DNA of 64,000 nucleotides, from assembly GCA_903912525.1 (NCBI GenBank), contig CAIWHK010000006.1:1-64000 (forward strand), written 5' to 3'. The number at the start of each line of letters is the position of its first letter. Position 1 is the stretch's first letter. This DNA is from an uncultured bacterium. Lineage in GTDB: Bacteria > Krumholzibacteriota > Krumholzibacteriia > LZORAL124-64-63. The notes beneath the pieces are model-generated. The model had not been told where the DNA came from. It made no database searches and worked only from the letters and a program-made list of their open reading frames with translations. The position numbers and the translations under genes are program-made. This document shows, piece by piece, positions 44,978 to 53,059 of this stretch.

Positions 44978-46116
44978 GGATCCTGGCGGTCAACTGGCGC
45001 GACATCAATGACCCGATGGCCGGCGGCGCCGAGCAGCACCTGCACCACATCCTGGCCGGCGCCGTCCGGCGCGGCTGGCAGGTGGACCTGTGCTGTGCCG
45101 ACTACCCGGGCGGCGGGCCGCGCGGGCAGGTGGACGGCGTCGAGATCCACCGCCGCGGCCACTGGACGGTGGCCAACCTGACGGTGCCGACACTGGTGCG
45201 CGAGCTGCTGCGCCGCAATCGATACGACCTCATCGTCGAGGACATCAACAAGATCCCGTTCTACACGCCGCTCTACGCCGGCAAGGTGCCGGTGCTGGCG
45301 GTGGTGCCGCACCTGTTCGGCACCACGGTCTACCGCGAGACCAATGCGCTGGTGGCCACCTACGTCTACGCCGCCGAGAGCCTGATCCCGCGCGTCTACG
45401 GCCGCTGCGAGTTCGAGGTCATCAGTCCCTCGACGCGCGACGACTTGATTGCCCGCGGCCTGGATGCCGCGCGGGTGACGACCATCTTCTGCGGGCTGGA
45501 GCACGAGCGCTTCACGCTGGCTGACCCGCCGTCGCGCGACGACACGCCGCTGCTGGTCAGCTGGAGCCGCCTGCGCCGCTACAAGAGCCTGGATGTGGCC
45601 ATCCGCGCCTTCGACCTGGTGCAGCAGCAGATGCCGGACGCGCGCCTGTTGATCATGGGCCGCGGGCCGGACGAGAAGCGACTGCGGGCGCTGGTGGCGA
45701 GGCTGGGCATGCAGGACAAGGTCGAGTTCCGCGGCTTCCAGCCGTGGGACGAGCTGGTGCGCACGCTGCACCGCTGCCACGTGTTCCTGAACCCCAGCCC
45801 GAAGGAGGGGTGGGGCCTGACGGTGATCGAGGCCAACCAGTGCGGCTTGCCGGTTGTGGCGACCGACGCGCCGGGCCTGCGCGATTCGGTGCGCGACGGC
45901 GAGACCGGCGTGCTCGTGCCGTACGGTGACCCGCAGGCGATGGCCGAACATGCGCTGCTGCTGCTGCGCGACCGGGAGTACCTCGAGCGCATGGCCACCG
46001 GGGCCCGCGCGTGGGCCGCCACGTTCGACTGGAACCGCTGCATCGATGAATCGCTGGAGCTGATGAAACGCACAGCCGCGCAGGGCACCCGCCCGACGCG
46101 AAAGGACCCGCGGTGA
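44974..46116 (+). CDS. Glycosyltransferase family 4 protein
   Basis: 380 residues, GT-B fold. The N-terminal domain starts VRILAVNWRDINDPMAGGAEQHLHHILAGA, the usual acceptor-side glycine loop. The C-terminal domain has VSWSRLRRYKSLDVAIRAF, LLIMGRGPDEKRLR, VEFRGFQPWDELV and the donor-binding NPSPKEGWGLTVIEANQCGLPVVATDAPGLRD (E-x7-E). It is a retaining transferase using a nucleotide sugar in the cytoplasm. GTG starts within the stop of the methyltransferase. Confidence 0.9.
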   Translation: MRILAVNWRDINDPMAGGAEQHLHHILAGAVRRGWQVDLCCADYPGGGPRGQVDGVEIHRRGHWTVANLTVPTLVRELLRRNRYDLIVEDINKIPFYTPLYAGKVPVLAVVPHLFGTTVYRETNALVATYVYAAESLIPRVYGRCEFEVISPSTRDDLIARGLDAARVTTIFCGLEHERFTLADPPSRDDTPLLVSWSRLRRYKSLDVAIRAFDLVQQQMPDARLLIMGRGPDEKRLRALVARLGMQDKVEFRGFQPWDELVRTLHRCHVFLNPSPKEGWGLTVIEANQCGLPVVATDAPGLRDSVRDGETGVLVPYGDPQAMAEHALLLLRDREYLERMATGARAWAATFDWNRCIDESLELMKRTAAQGTRPTRKDPR

Positions 46117-47093
46117 GCCCCGCCATCCGGGCCCGCCTGTTCCTGGCGCTCAAGGTGCTGGGTACCGTGGCGCTGGTCGCGGTCCTGCTGACGAAGCTGC
46201 CGCTGCGCGAGGTCGAGGCCGCGCTGAGCCACCCGCACTGGGGCTGGCTCGTCGCCTCGCTGGCGGCCTACGGCATCTCGGCCGTCCTGGGCGCCTGGCA
46301 GTGGGCGCTGATCCTGCGCGGGGTCGGCATCGACGCCGGCTGGGGAGAGATTGCGCGTCTCTATCACATCGGCCTGTTCTTCAACAATTTCCTGCCGGCG
46401 AACATCGGCGGCGACGCCTGGAAGATCCTCGACCTCGGCGCGCGCGACGGGCGTCGGGCCGGCGTGCTGGGCGCGACCATGCTCGACCGGCTGATCGGGC
46501 TGGCCGCGTTGACGGTGCTGGCCCTGCTGGCGATGGGCGCGGCAGCGGTCCTGCACGTGCCCCTGCCGAAGGTCGCGCTGGCGCTGCTGCCGATCGGCAT
46601 CCTGCTGTTCGCCGTCCTGGCCGCCCTGCTCTCGCGCCGGCTGGGCGGGCTCCTGATCGCCATCGCGCAGCGTGTGGGGTTGGGCCGGCTGGCCGGCCCG
46701 CTGACCCAGTTCACCGACGACCTGGCCCGCGTCGCTCCGCGCGTCGGCTGGCTGAACGGGATCTTCGGCCTGAGCATTGGCATCCAGGCATTGCGCCTGC
46801 TCACCCACCTGCTGGCTGCGTGGGGGCTGGGGATCGCGATCAGCGGCCAGGCGGCCCTGCAGTTGACGGTCCTCATCCCGGTGTTGGCCCTCAGTCTGAC
46901 CTTGCCCATCTCCATCAACGGTATCGGGTTGCGCGAGTCTGTCTCGGCCGGCCTGCTGACCTGGGCGGGCCTGGTCGCGCCCCAGGCCGTGGCCATGGAA
47001 CTGGCCGCGTACCTGGTCCAGGTGGCCTTCAGCCTGGTCGGCGGCGTGTTCCTGTGGCGCCACCGGCGTCCCCGGGCGACGCGCGGAAGTTGA
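46113..47093 (+). CDS. YbhN/AglD-type flippase-like membrane protein
   Basis: 326 residues with about eight transmembrane helices. The family's conserved core is visible: FFNNFLPANIGGDAWKILDLGARDGRRAGVLGATMLDRLIGLAAL and later LPISINGIGLRESVSAGLLTWAG. Members of the lysylphosphatidylglycerol synthetase TM superfamily (UPF0104/AglD) are associated with lipid or lipid-linked sugar translocation. It is coupled to the GT4 gene by GTGA. Confidence 0.85.
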   Translation: MSPAIRARLFLALKVLGTVALVAVLLTKLPLREVEAALSHPHWGWLVASLAAYGISAVLGAWQWALILRGVGIDAGWGEIARLYHIGLFFNNFLPANIGGDAWKILDLGARDGRRAGVLGATMLDRLIGLAALTVLALLAMGAAAVLHVPLPKVALALLPIGILLFAVLAALLSRRLGGLLIAIAQRVGLGRLAGPLTQFTDDLARVAPRVGWLNGIFGLSIGIQALRLLTHLLAAWGLGIAISGQAALQLTVLIPVLALSLTLPISINGIGLRESVSAGLLTWAGLVAPQAVAMELAAYLVQVAFSLVGGVFLWRHRRPRATRGS

Positions 47094-47131
47094 GCCTTTC
47101 GGCGGTCCCCGGGAACCGGAAGGAAGCCCGG

Positions 47132-47160
47132 TTGTTCGCTGCATTTTGGTGTGCTAGCTT
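47132..47160 (+). promoter_or_regulatory. Promoter of the DUF2723 gene
   Basis: TTGTTC (47132-47137), 17-nt spacer, TAGCTT (47155-47160), about 75 nt before the start codon. Confidence 0.55.
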
Positions 47161-47234
47161 GGGTTGCGTTGCTTCCCGACTCCGCCGATGAACCCGGCCG
47201 CGATGCGGCTACGCCCCCTGACGAAGGTGACAAC

Positions 47235-50009
47235 GTGACTGCAAACTGGCTCCGCCGGCCCCAGGTCCTGATCGCTGCCGGCGTGTTCGTCCTGACGCTT
47301 GCCGTCTACATGGCCACCCTGAACGCGACGACCCCGTTCTGGGACGCGGGCGAGTTCATCACCACCAGCCACATCGTCGGCGTCCCGCACCAGCCGGGCA
47401 CGCCGCTGTATGTGCTGATGGGCCGGGTCTTTGACGTGCTGTTCAGCGGCCAGCCCGACATCGCCAAGGCGTCGATGCATACGGCCTGGGCCGTCAACTT
47501 CATGTCGGCCTTCTTCAGCGCGCTGGCAGTCGTCTTCATCTACCTGCTGATCTGGGAACTGGCGCGGCGCGCCGACCCCGACTCGGGCTGGCTGGCCCAC
47601 GCGGGCGGCGTGGTGGGCGCCCTGTTCCTGGCGTTCTCCGAGACGTTCTGGGCCAACGCGATCGAAGCCGAGGTGTACGGTCTGGCCGCCTTCATGCTGG
47701 CGCTGATGGCCTGGCTGGCGGTGCAGTGGTACCAGGACCGCGGCCACATCGGCAGCAACCACCTGCTGCTGCTGATGATCTACCTGTTGGGCCTGGGCGT
47801 GGGCTTCCACCTGGGCACGCTGCTGGTCTACCCGGGCATCTTCGTGTTGATGGTGCTGGCGTCGCGGCGCAAGCTGCCGCTGCTGGACGTGTTTCTGATG
47901 AGCGGCGGCCTGGCGCTGTTCCTGCTCTCGACCACGAAGATCGTCCCCGACAAGGGCCTCGTCTTATTCCTCATCGTCTACATCGCCCTGGTGGGTGTCC
48001 GGGCGTTCACCGGCCACCGTTTCGCCATGTGGGGCAGCGCCCTGTTCTTCCTGGGCCTGACTGTGCATGCGATCATGATGATCCGCGCCGGCGCGCACCC
48101 CGAACCGTACGTGAACCAGACCTCTCCGAGCGACTTCAGCACGCTGATGTCGGTGATCCGCCGCGAGCAGTACCCGCCGATGAACCCGTTCACGCGGCAG
48201 GCGCCGCTGGGCTGGCAGTTCGGCTACTACTACAAGTTCCTGATGGAACAGTTCTGGTACCTGGGCTCGGGCCAGAACCTGCTGACGACCATCTCGACGG
48301 TGCTCGGGCCGATCTTCCTGGCGCTGGTCGGCATCTTCCACGGGTTCCGGCGGATCAAGCCGCTCATCTTCGTGCCCATGCTGGGCTACCTGATCAACGG
48401 CGAGATCCTGACGCTGTACCTGAACTTCACGAACCACGAGGTTCGCGAGCGCGACTACTTCTACTTCGCGGCGTTCATGTTCGCCGCCGTGTTCATCGGC
48501 CTGGGCGTCGCCGCGCTGCTGCGCTACCTGGCGGGCTCCGAGGGCAAGTCGGCGGCGCAGATCGAGCGCGAAGAGAAGAGCGGCGACTGGCGACGTGTCG
48601 CGGCCACGATCATGCCGGTGAAGCTGAAGCCGGTGACGATCGCCGCCGGCGCGGTGCTCCTGCTGCTGCCGCTGCTGCCGCTGGCGCCGGGCAGCGTGAA
48701 GTGGTTCGAGCACGACAACACGAAGAACACGATCGCCTACGACTACGCCTGGAACATCCTGAACGGGTGCGACCAGAACGGCATCCTGTTCACCAACGGC
48801 GACAATGACACGTTCCCCATCTGGTACCTGCAGGAAGTCGAGCGCTTCCGCCGCGACGTCACGGTGGTCAACCTGTCGCTGGTCAACCTGCCGTGGTACA
48901 TCAAGCAGCTCAAGCACAGCCCCGAGCATCCGCTGGCGATGCAGCGCTCCGACCAGCAGATCGACGAGCTGCGCCATCGCCTGTACGAGGACCCCAAGAC
49001 GGGCGAACGCTCGTTCGTGATGATCAAGGACTACGTCATCGAGGACATCATCGCGACCAACACGGCCGGCCAGAAGCGGCCGGCGTTCTTCGCGGTCACG
49101 ATCCCGTCCGAGAACATGCAGCGCTACTACCCGAGCCTGCAGATGGAAGGCATGGCCTACCGGCTCATGGACAAGCCGGGCCCGGACAACCAGCCGATCA
49201 CCGATCCCCAGGCCGTCATGCAGAACATGCTGGGCGTGTACCGGCTCGGTTCGGTGATGACCGCCGGTGACGCTGAGCGGCATGGTGCGTACAAGTCGAT
49301 GGCCGGCCTGGCCGGCGACGGCCCGCGGCAGGGACTGGGGCAGTCCACGCGCGAACTGCGCTCGGCTGACCTGGGCCGGCTGGTCGAGATGCTGGGCAAG
49401 GAACGCACCGACCAGTACCGCGTGGAGAACGCCTCGTTCCTGCTGGGCAACTACCCGGCGGCGCTCAATCGCGCCGGCTACGAGTTCTACATGCAGGCGA
49501 ACGAGGTCTTCAAGACCGACCAGGCGCGCTACAAGGAGCTCCTCGAGTGCGCGCTGACGGCGTTCCGGTCGAGCCTGGCCATCGCGCCGTACAACGAACA
49601 GGCCCTGGAGTTCTTCCCGCTGCTGCTGGTGCAGGCCTACAAGGACGACGAGGCGCTGGCGTTGCTGGACTCGCTCAAGGGGCACCTGCCGCCGAAGGAC
49701 GAGGAGCGCGTGGTCTTCGGCGCCATCAGCGGATTCGTGCGCGGCGGCGTGCCCGAGCTGGCCGTCAAGTGGCTGACCGGGCGCATCGCGCAGGAGCCCG
49801 AGCGGAAGTTCTACTACCAGGCGCTGTTCGGCGTGCACCAGGCCCTCGGCGAAGTTCCGCAAGCGAGCGGCGTGATGGAAGCCTGGCAGAAGCAAAGCGG
49901 CGAGCAGGATCCCGACATGGCGAAGGCGCTGACGCAGATGCGCAGCAGCGTCGGGCAGAGTGAACAGGACCAGGTCCGACAGAAGGTGGAGGCTGCGCTT
50001 GGCCAGTGA
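47235..50009 (+). CDS. DUF2723 membrane protein (putative O-glycosyltransferase) with C-terminal helical repeats
   Basis: 924 residues. An N-terminal DUF2723 module with NATTPFWDAGEFITTSHIVGVPHQPGTPLY holds the acidic extracytoplasmic loop of GT-C enzymes. About 12 hydrophobic helices extend to residue ~490. A soluble part follows: FTNGDNDTFPIWYLQEVERFRRDVTVVNLSLVNLPWYIKQL. The last ~150 residues are TPR-like. The family is frequent in the FCB group and has been proposed to transfer sugars to proteins. The GTG at 47235 has AAGGTGA 4 nt upstream. Confidence 0.85.
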   Translation: MTANWLRRPQVLIAAGVFVLTLAVYMATLNATTPFWDAGEFITTSHIVGVPHQPGTPLYVLMGRVFDVLFSGQPDIAKASMHTAWAVNFMSAFFSALAVVFIYLLIWELARRADPDSGWLAHAGGVVGALFLAFSETFWANAIEAEVYGLAAFMLALMAWLAVQWYQDRGHIGSNHLLLLMIYLLGLGVGFHLGTLLVYPGIFVLMVLASRRKLPLLDVFLMSGGLALFLLSTTKIVPDKGLVLFLIVYIALVGVRAFTGHRFAMWGSALFFLGLTVHAIMMIRAGAHPEPYVNQTSPSDFSTLMSVIRREQYPPMNPFTRQAPLGWQFGYYYKFLMEQFWYLGSGQNLLTTISTVLGPIFLALVGIFHGFRRIKPLIFVPMLGYLINGEILTLYLNFTNHEVRERDYFYFAAFMFAAVFIGLGVAALLRYLAGSEGKSAAQIEREEKSGDWRRVAATIMPVKLKPVTIAAGAVLLLLPLLPLAPGSVKWFEHDNTKNTIAYDYAWNILNGCDQNGILFTNGDNDTFPIWYLQEVERFRRDVTVVNLSLVNLPWYIKQLKHSPEHPLAMQRSDQQIDELRHRLYEDPKTGERSFVMIKDYVIEDIIATNTAGQKRPAFFAVTIPSENMQRYYPSLQMEGMAYRLMDKPGPDNQPITDPQAVMQNMLGVYRLGSVMTAGDAERHGAYKSMAGLAGDGPRQGLGQSTRELRSADLGRLVEMLGKERTDQYRVENASFLLGNYPAALNRAGYEFYMQANEVFKTDQARYKELLECALTAFRSSLAIAPYNEQALEFFPLLLVQAYKDDEALALLDSLKGHLPPKDEERVVFGAISGFVRGGVPELAVKWLTGRIAQEPERKFYYQALFGVHQALGEVPQASGVMEAWQKQSGEQDPDMAKALTQMRSSVGQSEQDQVRQKVEAALGQ

Positions 50010-51060
50010 GTACATCCCGGGCGCCGACGCGCGAGAGATCGTCGCCGGCCTGCCGGCGCGCGTGACGGACATCCTGGTGCCCGGCGCGCCCGTGGTGGTC
50101 ACCGGCTGCGCCGGCTTCATCGGCAGCACCATCACCGAGGCGCTTCTGGAACTCGGCTGCCGCGTGACGGGCGTCGACTGCCTGACCGACTACTATGACC
50201 CGGCACTCAAGCGCGAGAACCTGGTGGGCCCGCTGGCGCACCCGAACTTCACGTTCCGGCAGGAGGACCTGCAGGAGCTGGACCCGGTGGGGCTGCTCGC
50301 TGGACAGCGCGCCTGCTTCCACCTGGCCGCGCAGGCCGGGGTGCGCGCCAGCTGGGGCGAGTTTTTCGCCGAGTACCTCGGGCGCAACGTGATGGCGACG
50401 CAGCGCCTGCTCGAGGCCTGCCGCCAGCCTTCGGTGAGCGGGACGCTCGCGCGCTTCGTCTACTCGAGCAGCAGCTCGGTCTACGGCGACCAGGAAGAGC
50501 TGCCCGTGACCGAGCAGGCGCTGCCGCAGCCGCGCTCGCCCTACGGCGTGACGAAGATGGCGGCCGAGCACCTGTGCGTGCTCTATTCGTCGAACTTCGG
50601 CGTGCCCACCAGCAGCTTGCGCTACTTCACGGTCTACGGCCCGCGCCAGCGGCCGGACATGGCCTTCCGCAAGTATATCGAGGCGGCGCTCGACGGCCGC
50701 ACCTTCCACGTCTACGGCGACGGGCAGCAGACGCGCGACTTCACCTATGTCGCGGATGCCGTGCGCTCGAACCTGCTGGCGGTGGCCTGCGACAAGCCGT
50801 GGGAAGTGTTCAACACCGGCGGCGGCAGCCGCGTTGCGTTCGGCGACACGTTGACGCTGCTGGGCGAGCTGCTGCGCGCGCAGGTGCCCGGCATCTCGGC
50901 CACGGTCGAGTACCGGCCGGTCGCCGACGGCGACGTTCGCGACACGTTCGCCGACCGCACGCACGTCGAGGCGACGATCGGCTACCGGCCGACGATCGAG
51001 TTCGCCGAGGGCCTGCGCCGCGAGGTGGCCTGGGCCGTGGCCCGGAGGCGCAACTCGTGA
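49999..51060 (+). CDS. NAD-dependent epimerase/dehydratase (UDP-sugar epimerase type)
   Basis: 353 residues. The Rossmann motif VVTGCAGFIGSTI, D-YYDPALKRENL, AAQAGVRASW, SSSSSVYG, the catalytic YGVTK, FTVYGPRQRPDMAF and DFTYVADAV resemble UDP-glucuronate/UDP-galactose 4-epimerases. It likely supplies a nucleotide sugar to the adjacent transferases. The TTG at 49999 is chosen because GGTGGAGG ends 6 nt upstream; it overlaps the DUF2723 gene by 11 nt. A GTG at 49960 has no such site. Confidence 0.9.
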   Translation: MASEYIPGADAREIVAGLPARVTDILVPGAPVVVTGCAGFIGSTITEALLELGCRVTGVDCLTDYYDPALKRENLVGPLAHPNFTFRQEDLQELDPVGLLAGQRACFHLAAQAGVRASWGEFFAEYLGRNVMATQRLLEACRQPSVSGTLARFVYSSSSSVYGDQEELPVTEQALPQPRSPYGVTKMAAEHLCVLYSSNFGVPTSSLRYFTVYGPRQRPDMAFRKYIEAALDGRTFHVYGDGQQTRDFTYVADAVRSNLLAVACDKPWEVFNTGGGSRVAFGDTLTLLGELLRAQVPGISATVEYRPVADGDVRDTFADRTHVEATIGYRPTIEFAEGLRREVAWAVARRRNS

Positions 51061-52019
51061 GCGACCCGGACCGCAACGCCCCGGGTGCCGGCGCCACCTG
51101 CGACCTGTCGGTCGTCGTCCCGGCCTTCAACGAAGCCGAGTCGCTGCCCGAACTGGTCGATCGCATCGCCGCGGCCGCCGAGGGGCGGGGCCTGTCGTGG
51201 GAAGCGTGGATTGTCGACGACGGCAGTACCGACGACACGTTCGCCGTGACGCAGAAGCTGGCGGCCCAGCGACCCCAGGTGCACGGCCTGTCGTTCGGCC
51301 GCAACTTCGGCAAGGCGGCGGCGCTGTCGGCCGGCTTCGCCGCCTGCGGCGGCGCCATCGTCATCACCATGGATGCCGACCTGCAGGACGACCCCGCCGA
51401 GATCCCCGCTCTGATCGACAAGCTGGACGAAGGGTACGACCTGGTCTCCGGCTGGAAGCAGAAGCGCCGCGACAGCTTCGTGAAGAACCAGACCAGCAAG
51501 GTGTTCAACTGGTACACCGGCCGCATGTGCGGCCTGAAGCTGCATGACTTCAACTGCGGCCTGAAGGCGTATCGCCGCGAGGTCACCCAACGCGTCCGCT
51601 TGTACGGCGAGATGCACCGCTACGTGCCGGCGCTGGCGCAACTGGACGGCTTCCGCGTCGCGGAACTGCCGGTCCGCCATGCCGCGCGCAAGTACGGCAA
51701 GACCAAGTACGGCATGGCGCGCTTCATCAACGGCTTCCTGGACCTGCTGACGGTCTACTTCCTGCACGCCAAGCGCACCTCGCCGCTGCATTTCTTCGGT
51801 CGCATGGGCCTGGTGAGCTTCGCCGGCGGCGGCGGCATCAGCCTCTACTTTTTGGTCTGGTGGCTGATGGGGCACGGCCTGCGCGTGCGCCCGGTGCTGG
51901 TGCTGGGCCTGGTGATGATCGTGATGGCGGTGCAGTTCGTCAGCCTGGGGCTGATCGCGGAGATGATCGTGGCCGGTCGCCGCCCGGAGACCGAGTACCG
52001 AATCAGCCGCCGTGCCTGA
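51057..52019 (+). CDS. GT2 glycosyltransferase, polyprenyl-phosphate sugar synthase type
   Basis: 320 residues. The GT-A domain has VVVPAFNEAESLPELVDRI, the DXD-like MDADLQDDPAEIP, and the C-terminal DFNCGLKAYRREV with the catalytic region. Then come a basic ARKYGKTKYG segment and two transmembrane helices (LVSFAGGGGISLYFLVWWL, VLVLGLVMIVMAVQFVSLGLI). This is the layout of DPM1/GtrB/ArnC-type enzymes that load a sugar on undecaprenyl phosphate. GTGA overlap with the epimerase suggests they share a sugar. Confidence 0.9.
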   Translation: MSDPDRNAPGAGATCDLSVVVPAFNEAESLPELVDRIAAAAEGRGLSWEAWIVDDGSTDDTFAVTQKLAAQRPQVHGLSFGRNFGKAAALSAGFAACGGAIVITMDADLQDDPAEIPALIDKLDEGYDLVSGWKQKRRDSFVKNQTSKVFNWYTGRMCGLKLHDFNCGLKAYRREVTQRVRLYGEMHRYVPALAQLDGFRVAELPVRHAARKYGKTKYGMARFINGFLDLLTVYFLHAKRTSPLHFFGRMGLVSFAGGGGISLYFLVWWLMGHGLRVRPVLVLGLVMIVMAVQFVSLGLIAEMIVAGRRPETEYRISRRA

Positions 52020-52944
52020 GCGCAGTGCCCTCCGGCACGATGGCCATGGCGGCCCGTTGCCGCCACTGGTTGTCGTGATCGTCAACTGGAACGGGATGGC
52101 CGACCTCCGCGATTGCCTGGGCTCGCTGCGCGACTGCCGCTACCCCGGAATGCGCGTGATCATGGTCGACAACGGTTCGGCCGACAATTCGGTGGCGTGG
52201 ACGCGCCGCCACCACCCGGGGGTCGAGATCATCGAGGCCGGCGCGAACCTGCGCTGGGCCGGCGGCAACAACGTCGCCCTGCGCCTGCTCGCGGACGAAG
52301 CCGAGGACCCGTACATCCTGCTGCTCAACGCCGACACGATCGTGCCCGAGGGCAGCCTGCGCTCGCTGGCGCTGGCGATGACGGCCGACCCGACGGCCTG
52401 GCTGGCCACCCCCCGCATCATCTATGCGGCCGACCCGGCGCGCGTCTGGTACGACGGCGGCATCGTCGGGCGGCGCAGCGGCTGGGTGCGCCACGACGGC
52501 ATCCGCAAGCTGGCCGGGCGCCTGGACCCGCAGCCGCGGTACATCGACTACGGCACCGGGTGCGCGCTGATGCTGGCGCCCGGCGTCCTGGCGCGGCTCG
52601 GCCTGCTGGACGAGTCGTTCCATTTCTACGGCGAGGATGCGGACTACTCGCTGCGCGCGCGCAAGCTGGGTGGCAACATCCTGCACGTGCCGCGCTCGCT
52701 GGTGCTGCACAAGGTGTCGGCATCGCTGGGGCAGGAGAGCCCTTACCGGGTCTGGTTGCGCAGCCGCAGCCACGTGCGGCTGATGCGCACGCACTGGCCG
52801 CGCCGGCAGTGGCCCCTGCTGTTCCTGGCCCAGGCCGGGTTCTTCGCCGGGCACATGGCGTGGAACCTGTGGCATGGGCGCCTGGCCACGGCGCTGGCCG
52901 TCTGGCAGGGGGCCATCGACGAGTTGCGGGGCCTGGACAACTGA
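52012..52944 (+). CDS. GT2 glycosyltransferase (rhamnosyltransferase-like)
   Basis: 310 residues. VVVIVNWNGMADLRDCLGSL, VIMVDNGSADNS, GGNNVALRLL, LLLNADTIV (DXD-type) and LLDESFHFYGEDADYSLRARKLG are typical of the WbbL-like rhamnosyl/galactofuranosyl transferases, cytoplasmic inverting enzymes. No transmembrane helix is evident. The GTG start overlaps the previous gene by 8 nt. Confidence 0.88.
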   Translation: MPERSALRHDGHGGPLPPLVVVIVNWNGMADLRDCLGSLRDCRYPGMRVIMVDNGSADNSVAWTRRHHPGVEIIEAGANLRWAGGNNVALRLLADEAEDPYILLLNADTIVPEGSLRSLALAMTADPTAWLATPRIIYAADPARVWYDGGIVGRRSGWVRHDGIRKLAGRLDPQPRYIDYGTGCALMLAPGVLARLGLLDESFHFYGEDADYSLRARKLGGNILHVPRSLVLHKVSASLGQESPYRVWLRSRSHVRLMRTHWPRRQWPLLFLAQAGFFAGHMAWNLWHGRLATALAVWQGAIDELRGLDN

Positions 52945-52979
52945 ACGCCTGGAAGCATCGGGCACTTGCGGGCCGGCGG

Positions 52980-53009
52980 TTTACGCCCCGACCGACATTC
53001 TGGTAGGAT
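52980..53009 (+). promoter_or_regulatory. Possible promoter of the YfhO gene
   Basis: TTTACG (52980-52985), 18-nt spacer, TAGGAT (53004-53009), about 50 nt before the start. Only a moderate match. Confidence 0.4.
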
Positions 53010-53059
53010 GATGTCCGGCCGCGGGTTGCCGCGGCCGTCACGCGAATACAGGAGAGGTC